Below, piece by piece: positions 1 to 5,986 of a stretch of DNA of 8,090 nucleotides. The notes under the pieces were generated by a model. That model was given only the letters and a program-made list of their open reading frames with translations. It was not told the DNA's origin and did no database searches. The stretch is from Negativibacillus sp. GTDB taxonomy: Bacteria > Bacillota > Clostridia > Oscillospirales > Ruminococcaceae. The stretch is from positions 1 to 8,090 of the forward strand of contig JAHHTY010000075.1 in NCBI GenBank assembly GCA_020024325.1, read 5' to 3'. Both the position numbers and the translations under genes were made by a program. Within the stretch, counting starts at the first letter, position 1; each line of letters opens with the position of its first letter.

Positions 1-11
1 GTATAAGATAC

Positions 12-39
12 TGCAATTTTTTGGAATCTTGTGTATAAA
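12..39 (+). promoter_or_regulatory. Possible weak promoter for the phosphate transporter gene
   Basis: An AT-rich leader precedes the GTG start at 81. TATAAA at 34-39 could be a -10 box, with TGCAAT (12-17) as a poor -35 about 16 bp upstream. The -35 match is weak and the whole leader is AT-rich, so this is only a candidate. No Pho box or other operator was recognised. Confidence 0.25.
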
Positions 40-80
40 ATAATTAAAGGATAATTTTATGAAACTATGGAGGAAGTATT

Positions 81-1724
81 GTGAAGATTACAGATGTAAT
101 AAGCTTACTCGGAGGTCTGGGACTGTTTTTATACGGTATGCAGATGATGAGCAACGGTTTGGAGGCTGCTGCCGGAAACCGTATGAAAAAAATTCTGGAA
201 AAACTGACTGCTAACCGCTTTTTAGGTGTATTGGTCGGTGCAGGTATTACCGCTGCCATTCAATCATCTTCCGCAACTACGGTTATGGTTGTTGGCTTTG
301 TAAACTCCGGTATGATGACACTAAGTCAGGCTGTATGGATTATTATGGGTGCAAATATCGGTACCACAATTACCGGTCAGTTGATTGCACTTGATATCGG
401 TGCATTAGCTCCGCTTTTTGCTTTCATCGGTGTTGCCCTAATTGTTTTTGTCAAAAAAGAAAAAATTCATCACTATGGTAAAATTATTGCCGGTTTAGGC
501 ATCCTCTTCATCGGTATGGATATGATGAGTGCTTCGATGATGCCTTTGCGCGAATCCGAAGCTTTTATCTCGATGATGACTAAATTCTCCAATCCTGTTT
601 TGGGTATTCTTGCCGGTGCTGTTTTTACAGCGGTTATCCAGTCCTCTTCCGCTTCTGTCGGTATTCTCCAGGCTCTGGCCGGCAGCGGTGTTATCGGTCT
701 TTCTCAGGCTGTATATGTTCTGTTCGGTCAAAATATCGGTACCTGTATCACAGCGGTTTTGGCATCCATCGGAACAAGCAGAAGTGCAAAACGTACCACC
801 ATTATTCACCTCTTATTCAATATTATTGGTACATCTATCTTCACAATCATCTGTATTTTGACACCGTTTGCCGCTTTTGTAGAAACTCTTTCTCCGGCAA
901 ACGTATCTGCGCAGATTGCTAATATGCACACCATTTTTAATATTACAACTACACTAATTCTGTTGCCATTCGGCACCTACCTTGCAAAAATCGCAACCAA
1001 AATTCTGCCTGATATGCCAGAAGAAAAGAACGACTTTATGCACCTTGAATATATCCACCCTATCATTCCAATCGAAAATCGAGGCGAAACTAAAATCGGT
1101 CTTTCCGCTATTGCAATTACTGCAATCAAAAACGAACTTCTGCGTATGACAGAAATGACAAAAGAAAATGTAGCTTTGAGCTTTGATGCCGTAAGCCGAG
1201 GAAGCACCTCTTTGTTATCCGATGTTAGGGAACGAGAAGAATACATTGACTACCTTAACAAAGAAATTTCCAAATATATTTCCAGAATTTTAGTAAAAGA
1301 AACCAATCCTAAAGATTCTCAGTATATGAGCGCATTGTTCAAAGTCTGCGGAAATTTGGAACGAATTGGTGACCACGCTGTAAATATATGTGAATACACT
1401 ACAATGATAGAAGAAAAGCAAATTTCTTTTTCCAAAGAGGTAATCGGTGAAATTGCTTTGATGCAAGAAACCTGTTTAAAAGCACTGACATTGATTGAAG
1501 GGCTTGAGAAAAACGGCGGCAGCGTTTATGATGTCGAAAAGATTGAACAGCAAATTGACGACATGACCGAAAGCTTCCGAAAAAATCAAATCAATCGTAT
1601 GCAGAGCGGAAAATGCTCCGATGAAGGTTGTGTCCTTTATTCCGAGATGCTCACTGACTTTGAGCGTATCGGTGACCACATTTTAAATGTCGGTCAGGAA
1701 ATTGCTCTTGGTGCTACCGAATAA
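81..1724 (+). CDS. Na+/phosphate cotransporter, NptA/PNaS family, with C-terminal PhoU-like domain
   Basis: The 547-residue membrane protein is predicted to import inorganic phosphate with sodium. Two inverted Na/Pi-cotransporter repeats are visible. The first has a QSSS motif at residues 61-64 followed by GANIGTT (90-96). The second has QSSS at 187-190 followed by GQNIGT (216-221). Hydrophobic segments fill about residues 5-305. The C-terminal half, from about 350, is helical, soluble and PhoU-like, with two copies of the ERIGDH signature (in GNLERIGDHAVN and in DFERIGDHILN). Length and order fit the bacterial NptA/YjbB-type family. The start is GTG at 81, chosen because GGAGGA lies at 69-74 with a 6-nt spacer and because the family begins at this point with an LGGLGLFLYGM segment. 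The gene stands alone on the plus strand and ends at a strong hairpin. The family assignment is firm. The direction of transport (import or export) cannot be read from sequence. Confidence 0.95.
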   Translation: MKITDVISLLGGLGLFLYGMQMMSNGLEAAAGNRMKKILEKLTANRFLGVLVGAGITAAIQSSSATTVMVVGFVNSGMMTLSQAVWIIMGANIGTTITGQLIALDIGALAPLFAFIGVALIVFVKKEKIHHYGKIIAGLGILFIGMDMMSASMMPLRESEAFISMMTKFSNPVLGILAGAVFTAVIQSSSASVGILQALAGSGVIGLSQAVYVLFGQNIGTCITAVLASIGTSRSAKRTTIIHLLFNIIGTSIFTIICILTPFAAFVETLSPANVSAQIANMHTIFNITTTLILLPFGTYLAKIATKILPDMPEEKNDFMHLEYIHPIIPIENRGETKIGLSAIAITAIKNELLRMTEMTKENVALSFDAVSRGSTSLLSDVREREEYIDYLNKEISKYISRILVKETNPKDSQYMSALFKVCGNLERIGDHAVNICEYTTMIEEKQISFSKEVIGEIALMQETCLKALTLIEGLEKNGGSVYDVEKIEQQIDDMTESFRKNQINRMQSGKCSDEGCVLYSEMLTDFERIGDHILNVGQEIALGATE

Positions 1725-1758
1725 AAATTATTCCTTTCTTTTTTCTATAATATTCTAT

Positions 1759-1795
1759 CAAAAGAGGCTTCGTTATAATAACGAAGCCTCTTTTG
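1759..1795. terminator. Bidirectional intrinsic terminator between convergent genes
   Basis: A perfect 17-bp inverted repeat (1759-1775 with 1779-1795) surrounds a 3-nt loop. The GC-rich core GAGGCTTCG is flanked by A and T tracts. On the plus strand the stem ends in TTTTGTATTTT. On the minus strand it ends in TTTTG followed by an AT-rich run. It lies between the stop of the phosphate transporter (1724) and the stop of the minus-strand series (1807), so it can end transcription from both sides. Confidence 0.92.
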
Positions 1796-1806
1796 TATTT
1801 TATATT

Positions 1807-2058
1807 TTAACCACGCAGTTCCTGTGACTGCCGCTGCATATTCTCGACGACAATATCATAAATATCTCCCAAAGAAGCGCAATATTCCAGCACTTTCCAT
1901 GGTGCATTGGTATGAAAATGCAGCTTCATCAGTTCCTCATCTCCAACCACAATCAGACAGTCCCCTGCAAAATGTTCTGTGATGTAATCGTTGATTTCGT
2001 CTTCGGAAGCAGTACTTCCCTCAATCAAAAGCTGAGTATCAAATTTAAATTCTAACAC
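1807..2058 (-). CDS. Stand-alone FakA middle-domain-like small protein (DAK/fatty acid kinase family fragment)
   Basis: This 83-residue protein matches only the middle domain of fatty acid kinase FakA (DhaL/YloV family). It carries the run CLIVVGDEELMKLHFHTN (34-51), then VLEYCASLGDIYDI and VENMQRQ, the usual end of that domain. The N-terminal DhaL ATP-binding domain and the C-terminal FakB-contacting domain are absent, and it has no room for a kinase active site. FakA has a conserved Cys in YxYCTEF; here the equivalent segment is FKFDTQL, with Asp7. The paired His residues are kept (His47, His49). The start is GTG at 2058, backed by AGGAG at 2068-2072 with a 9-nt spacer. It follows the U32 gene by 42 nt and is last before the terminator. 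Similar small proteins are often annotated 'kinase to dihydroxyacetone kinase' in Clostridia. The function is unknown; a metal- or lipid-binding accessory role is a guess. Confidence 0.8.
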   Translation of the reverse strand: MLEFKFDTQLLIEGSTASEDEINDYITEHFAGDCLIVVGDEELMKLHFHTNAPWKVLEYCASLGDIYDIVVENMQRQSQELRG

Positions 2059-2100
2059 AATCTTTTTCTCCTATAACATAACAAAAATAGACCTTCGGAA

Positions 2101-3363
2101 TTATTCTGCTGCCCTTCTGATAATGGAACCTTCCGGCAGATTTAATCCATTTGCCGGCATTGTAAATTTCATCATAGCATTGTTTGCAGATTCTCTTATA
2201 TTTCCCAACTCATCTGTAATGCTTGTAACTTTATACTGAATCGGACGGTCCTCCAAAGTTGCAAACGGACGGATGATTTCCACTTCTTCTCCCAGAGAAA
2301 ATTTATTTCGCTGAGTGCAGTACAGGGTATCCCCTTGTGTTTTATCCACAACGGCAACTACATCCCACTGACGAACATATCCGCCGTTTTCATAATATTG
2401 ACCTTCTTCAGGACGTCCAAAATAGAATCCTGTGGAATATTGACGATGGCTAACCTTGCGAGTTTCCTCCTCAATCCATGCCGGAAGTCGGAAGTTTTTC
2501 GGATCTTTTTTATACAAATCCACTGCCTGACGATAAGCATTGGTAACTACTGCAACATAGTAAAAGGATTTTGCTCTGCCCTCAATTTTCAAAGAGGTAA
2601 CGCCTGCATCAATCACCTTGTCCAGGTGTTCAATCATGCACATATCTTTTGCGTTTAAAATATAGGTTCCTTTTTCATCTTCGTAGATTGGGAAATATTG
2701 TCCCGGACGTTTTTCCTCCACAAGATGATAGCCCCAACGGCATGGCTGAGCACATTCACCACGGTTAGCATCTCTGCCCACCATGTAGTTAGACAGCAAG
2801 CATCTTCCGGAAAAAGACATACACATTGCACCATGCACAAAAGCCTCAATTTCAAGCTCCGGCGGTGTTTTATCACGGATTCGTCTAATATCATCAAGGG
2901 GCAGCTCTCTTGCCAAAACCACACGGCTTGCTCCCATTTTGTATAATTCGTTTGCCGTCAGGTAATTCACAATGCCTGTCTGAGTGGAGATATGAATATC
3001 CATGTCCGGGATAACCCTTTTTGCTTCCATCAGCACGCCGATATCCGCTACAATGACCGCATCAACACCCGCTGTCTGAGCATTTCGCAGATAATCTGCC
3101 AGCTGTTCTACTTCACTGTTCAGCGGAAGGGTGTTACAGGTTAGATACACCTTTACATCTTTTGCGTGGGCATATTCAACAGCCTTTTTCATGGTGTCAA
3201 AATCGAATTTTGCAGAAGATGCGCGCATACCAAAGGCGGTACCTCCAAGATATACTGCGTCCGCACCATAGTTTACCGCATAAGTCAATCTTTCATAATC
3301 ACCTACAGGTGCCAAGACCTCAGGATAATGAGGGGTAGACAATATTGTATTTTCTTTTGTCAT
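2101..3363 (-). CDS. U32 family peptidase-like protein, probable tRNA uridine-34 hydroxylation factor (TrhP-like)
   Basis: This 420-residue cytosolic protein has a TIM-barrel-like N-terminal part opening with EVLAPVGDYERL and GADAVYLGG. The U32 signature is at about 173-191: Glu173, Cys181, Gly186, Cys188, Ser191. Two more cysteines follow in GECAQPC (Cys204, Cys208). These four cysteines are the set expected for Fe-S binding in RlhA/TrhP-type members. SLKIEGR (257-263) is also typical, and a U32 C-terminal beta domain covers about 320-415. Family members include TrhP (YegQ; Bacillus YrrN/YrrO), which makes 5-hydroxyuridine at tRNA position 34 using prephenate, and RlhA, which acts on 23S rRNA. 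Placement just after mltG, as in Bacillus, favours the tRNA role. The start ATG has GGAGGA at 3369-3374. The U32 family call is firm; the exact RNA target is inferred. A true protease role is less likely. Confidence 0.9.
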   Translation of the reverse strand: MTKENTILSTPHYPEVLAPVGDYERLTYAVNYGADAVYLGGTAFGMRASSAKFDFDTMKKAVEYAHAKDVKVYLTCNTLPLNSEVEQLADYLRNAQTAGVDAVIVADIGVLMEAKRVIPDMDIHISTQTGIVNYLTANELYKMGASRVVLARELPLDDIRRIRDKTPPELEIEAFVHGAMCMSFSGRCLLSNYMVGRDANRGECAQPCRWGYHLVEEKRPGQYFPIYEDEKGTYILNAKDMCMIEHLDKVIDAGVTSLKIEGRAKSFYYVAVVTNAYRQAVDLYKKDPKNFRLPAWIEEETRKVSHRQYSTGFYFGRPEEGQYYENGGYVRQWDVVAVVDKTQGDTLYCTQRNKFSLGEEVEIIRPFATLEDRPIQYKVTSITDELGNIRESANNAMMKFTMPANGLNLPEGSIIRRAAE

Positions 3364-3378
3364 TCTGTTCCTCCATCT

Positions 3379-3406
3379 ATTTTAGTTATATATTTAACTT
3401 TCTAAA
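3379..3406 (-). promoter_or_regulatory. Possible promoter for the U32 gene
   Basis: Between the mltG hairpin and the U32 start, the minus strand reads TTTAGA (3401-3406) and TAAAAT (3379-3384), separated by 16 bp. This matches the sigma-A boxes at 4/6 and 5/6. The region is AT-rich, so chance matches are likely. If real, the U32 and FakA-like genes could be expressed apart from the upstream operon. Confidence 0.3.
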
Positions 3407-3408
3407 GC

Positions 3409-3440
3409 AGTTTAGCCCACCTTTTAAAGGGGGCTAAACT
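3409..3440. terminator. Hairpin in the mltG–U32 gap, possible weak or antisense-facing terminator
   Basis: A perfect 10-bp stem (AGTTTAGCCC at 3409-3418 with GGGCTAAACT at 3431-3440) extends through one bulged A into CCT(T)/AAGG pairing. The run of seven T lies on the plus-strand 3' side (3440-3446). On the minus strand, the coding direction here, the stem is followed only by GCTTTAGAAAG. It begins 4 nt past the mltG stop. As a minus-strand terminator it would be weak; as a plus-strand terminator it would be good. A role in mRNA 3' protection or processing is also possible. Confidence 0.55.
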
Positions 3441-3444
3441 TTTT

Positions 3445-4776
3445 TTATTTTCCGCTTTCTTCCACTGCTTTTTCTTTTTTCAGTTCTTTATTAACCTGTG
3501 CTGCTTTTTTCTTGTTTGCTTCATGCTCGGCATCGGTAGCAGCAAAGTAGTAGTTGCCTGCATCATCGGATACAAAGAAATAGTAATCCGTACTTGCCGG
3601 GTGAATGGCTGCCTCAATTGCATCCATACCGGGATTGCAGATTGGAGCAACCGGCAACCCAATCACCTTGGAGGTGTCATATGCGTCATACATAGCTTGA
3701 TTATCTTCAGTCATAAAATGACGAATATCATCACGGATATAATTGCCTGTTGCATCTGACTGTAGATATGGGAAGTTAGAGCTATTATTTAAACGGTTAT
3801 GAAAAACAGATGAAACCATCTTCATGTTTTCCAGGTCCGTTGCTTCTTTTTGAATGATAGAAGCAAGGGTCATCAGGTTGTCCAGTTCCCCCAAACCTCC
3901 GGAAAGATTGCGGATTTGCTGCATCACATCGGTGTCAACTTTATTATCAAAGTTGTTGAAGAACTTCTTTACAACCTCTTGCGGATTCATATTGGTATAA
4001 AATTCATAGGTATCTGGGAAGATATAACCTTCAAACTTGCGGAAACGCAGCTCCTCATCCGGAACAAGTCCGACAAAATCAAAGTTGTCATACTTACCTT
4101 CTTCCAAAGCGTCATAAAACTTTTGAGCTGTACAAACGTGATTTTCCTCCAAAAGCTCCCCTATTTGACGCTGTGTCATACCTTCTCGGAAAGTGATGCT
4201 GACAATATCCGAATCCACCTTGTCATAGGCAAGATGGTCCATAATCTGGTCATAACCCCATTTATTATTAAGGACAAAAGTTTTTGGCAGGAAGGTTCCG
4301 TCTTTGTCTTTGAGTTTTGCATATAATTCAAAAACAAACTTCTGAGAGATAACCCCATTCTTTTTCAGGACATCAGCCGTTTTTTTGACAGACGCTGCCT
4401 GTTCTTTTGTCAAAGTTACTTCAATTTGCTTGTCCTCCTGACCCAGCCCCAACAAATCGCTTGCACTTCCCAAAGCAAAATATGCTAAAAAGATGGCAAT
4501 GCCTACAAACAAGCAAATCAGTATAAAACTTTCTGCAAAGCGGCTAAACTTGGAAGCTTGTTTTTTCCTTTTAGGTGGTTGCTCGAAATCTCCAAACTGA
4601 TTTTTTTTGCTGAAAGAGTCCGGTGCAACCTTCATATCATCACTGTCTTCATCTTCATTTAAAAACCACTGTGTACGTTCATCTTGAAACAGTTTTTCAT
4701 TTGGTTGCTGACCCTTTTCATCCTGATTTCGGCTAAAGTAATGGTTCAGTTCTTCCTTGTCCCTTTCGTTCCTCAT
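3445..4776 (-). CDS. mltG: Endolytic murein transglycosylase MltG (YceG-like)
   Basis: This membrane-anchored lytic transglycosylase cuts nascent peptidoglycan strands internally and so sets their length. Of its 443 residues, 1-81 are charged and cytoplasmic (acidic EDEDSDD, then basic KRKKQ). One membrane helix lies at about 82-103, followed by a LysM-like region at about 118-200 and the YceG catalytic domain. Visible family motifs are FEGYIFPDTYEF (248-259) and LASIIQKEA with the predicted catalytic Glu311 (equivalent to E. coli MltG Glu218). They are followed by SVFHNRL, LQSDAT and the terminal GLPVAPICNPG (373-383). All key residues are present. The C-terminus ends in a Lys/Glu-rich tail. 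The start ATG is backed by AGGAG at 4784-4788 with a 7-nt spacer. The first 44 nt overlap the 3' end of fthC, so translation is probably coupled. A long cytoplasmic N-terminus is common in Gram-positive MltG. Confidence 0.95.
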   Translation of the reverse strand: MRNERDKEELNHYFSRNQDEKGQQPNEKLFQDERTQWFLNEDEDSDDMKVAPDSFSKKNQFGDFEQPPKRKKQASKFSRFAESFILICLFVGIAIFLAYFALGSASDLLGLGQEDKQIEVTLTKEQAASVKKTADVLKKNGVISQKFVFELYAKLKDKDGTFLPKTFVLNNKWGYDQIMDHLAYDKVDSDIVSITFREGMTQRQIGELLEENHVCTAQKFYDALEEGKYDNFDFVGLVPDEELRFRKFEGYIFPDTYEFYTNMNPQEVVKKFFNNFDNKVDTDVMQQIRNLSGGLGELDNLMTLASIIQKEATDLENMKMVSSVFHNRLNNSSNFPYLQSDATGNYIRDDIRHFMTEDNQAMYDAYDTSKVIGLPVAPICNPGMDAIEAAIHPASTDYYFFVSDDAGNYYFAATDAEHEANKKKAAQVNKELKKEKAVEESGK

Positions 4777-5416
4777 ATTGTTTCTCCTTTCGCCCTCTAT
4801 TCATCGGTTTTCTGATTTTTGCACTGTGTTTAATGGGACAGCATCTGCGAATATACCGATCCGTTACTAAAATATCAATTGGTACATCATAGCGTCCACC
4901 CATCAATCTTGGACGCACACAATCACTGTAATTGACACCGATTTTTACTCCGTCAAAGCCGGACAGGTAACGGTCATAATATCCTCCGCCATAACCCACA
5001 CGGTATCCGCGATAATCATTGCAAAAAGCAGGAACAATACAAACTGCATCTTTTGTATTTTCCAAAATCGGCAGCGATGCTTCCGGCTCTAAAATACCAT
5101 ATGCACCATCTTTTAAATCTTCCATATTTCTGATGAGATGCATATTCATCTTTCGTGTGTTTTCTACACAGCGAGGAGCAGCCACTTTTTTGCCGTCTGC
5201 CCACGCTTTTTCCATCAATCTGCGAGTATCGACCTCAAGCTCTTTGGAAACATAGACAACAACTGTTTTTGCACGGCGGTACTGCTCCATTGAAATCAGC
5301 CGCTCATAAATTGCCTTGTCTTTTTTTTGTGCAACTTCCGGCGGCATCTCCCGACGTATTTTTCTCATCTGAGAGCGAATTTCATTTTTATACAATCTTA
5401 AATCTATTTTTGGCAT
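4733..5416 (-). CDS. 5-formyltetrahydrofolate cyclo-ligase
   Basis: The enzyme (5-FCL, MTHFS/YgfA/FthC/YqgN family) converts 5-formyl-THF plus ATP to 5,10-methenyl-THF and so recycles a folate that inhibits serine hydroxymethyltransferase. It is cytosolic. The 227 residues begin with the KNEIRSQMRKIRREM segment, which carries the ATP-contacting Lys and Arg. GILEPE lies at 107-112. The signature VPAFCND-RGYRVGYGGGYYDRYL occupies 128-151, and DVPIDILVT 177-185 closes the core. Members are usually about 180-200 residues. Here residues 191-227 add a very basic tail (including KHSAKIRKPMNRGRKEK) that I do not recognise. The last 44 nt overlap the mltG start in another frame, and the gene start overlaps the DJ-1 stop by 13 nt. 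The start ATG is preceded by AAGGGTG (5424-5430). The family is certain; the meaning of the tail is open. Confidence 0.95.
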   Translation of the reverse strand: MPKIDLRLYKNEIRSQMRKIRREMPPEVAQKKDKAIYERLISMEQYRRAKTVVVYVSKELEVDTRRLMEKAWADGKKVAAPRCVENTRKMNMHLIRNMEDLKDGAYGILEPEASLPILENTKDAVCIVPAFCNDYRGYRVGYGGGYYDRYLSGFDGVKIGVNYSDCVRPRLMGGRYDVPIDILVTDRYIRRCCPIKHSAKIRKPMNRGRKEKQYEERKGQGRTEPLL

Positions 5417-5961
5417 TGAATTTCACCCTTCACTGATTGAACTGCCTGCTCTCCTTTTAAGCAGGAAAGAAGCTCAAATGCAAACTCTAAGCAAGCCGCC
5501 GGTCCTTTTGCAGTAATATATTTTCCATCTCTTACCACAAAATCCCCTGTACAAACTGCATTTTTCGGTTCAAATCCCGGATAAGCAGTCGCTTTTTTGC
5601 CGTCAAGCATTCCCATTTTTCCCAAAATTGAGGGTGCCGCACAGATTGCACCTACAAAAATATCATGCTTTTCTGCATAAGAAAGCCACTGTGCTACAAT
5701 AGAAGAATTTTCAAGATTTTGAGTTCCTTCTCCTCCTCCGGGAAGCACCAGCATTTCCATTTCGTCTGCGGTTACCTGTTCTGCGACCACGTCACACAAA
5801 ACAGAAATTCCGTGTGCGCCTGTCACCACTTTTCCTCCGTGCATCATCGGGTTTGTTCCCACTGCTGCGGTTTGAACCTGAATCTTGCTTCTTCGCAATA
5901 AATCGACCGGTACCATTGCTTCCATTTCCTCAAATCCATTGGCAAGAAATACAGTCACCAT
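5404..5961 (-). CDS. DJ-1/PfpI (ThiJ/YajL-like) family protein
   Basis: This is a 185-residue class I glutamine-amidotransferase-like protein of the DJ-1/YajL type. It starts with VTVFLANGFEEMEAM, including the conserved Glu of GFEE, then has LVLPGGGEGTQNL (71-83) and the nucleophile elbow AICAAPSILG with Cys107, followed by YPGFE (127-131). Family members have been linked to redox sensing, chaperone, glyoxalase and deglycase activity; several are annotated 4-methyl-5-(beta-hydroxyethyl)thiazole monophosphate proteins for historical reasons. I chose ATG 5961 rather than the ATG at 6000. It aligns with the family N-terminus and has AGGAG upstream (5973-5977), whereas the longer start would overlap the GNAT gene by 14 nt and add an unrelated MCWTRFIKG stretch. 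It is 25 nt downstream of the GNAT gene and overlaps fthC by 13 nt, so it is co-transcribed. The physiological substrate is not known. Confidence 0.92.
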   Translation of the reverse strand: MVTVFLANGFEEMEAMVPVDLLRRSKIQVQTAAVGTNPMMHGGKVVTGAHGISVLCDVVAEQVTADEMEMLVLPGGGEGTQNLENSSIVAQWLSYAEKHDIFVGAICAAPSILGKMGMLDGKKATAYPGFEPKNAVCTGDFVVRDGKYITAKGPAACLEFAFELLSCLKGEQAVQSVKGEIQCQK

Positions 5962-5972
5962 TGATATGTCAG

Positions 5973-5977
5973 CTCCT
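5973..5977 (-). promoter_or_regulatory. Ribosome binding site deciding the DJ-1 gene start
   Basis: AGGAG in an AAAAGGAGCTG context on the minus strand lies 11 nt before ATG 5961. The spacer is slightly long, but no comparable site precedes the alternative ATG at 6000, so the shorter protein is preferred. Confidence 0.7.
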
Positions 5978-5986
5978 TTTATGAAT

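Noticed and set aside
67..84. Five-codon mini-ORF (ATG 67 to TGA 82-84) overlapping the GTG start, as a possible leader peptide
   Set aside because: It has no ribosome binding site at proper distance and the sequence shows no attenuator structure. It is explained by the GGAGGA site itself.
59..213. A short plus-strand ORF from ATG 59 with AAAGGA upstream, overlapping the start of the phosphate transporter in another frame
   Set aside because: It uses a frame inside the transporter coding region, gives no recognisable protein, and the GGAGGA at 69-74 clearly serves the GTG at 81.
3850..4326. A 158-codon plus-strand ORF opposite mltG
   Set aside because: It lies wholly within the well-supported mltG catalytic region and shows no family features or ribosome binding site; it is a shadow of the minus-strand gene.
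4601..5328. Eight-base A/T runs in mltG (4601-4608) and fthC (5321-5328) as possible phase-variation tracts
   Set aside because: Both encode Lys-Lys in an AT-rich genome, both genes are housekeeping, and runs of eight are too short to argue for phase switching without population data.
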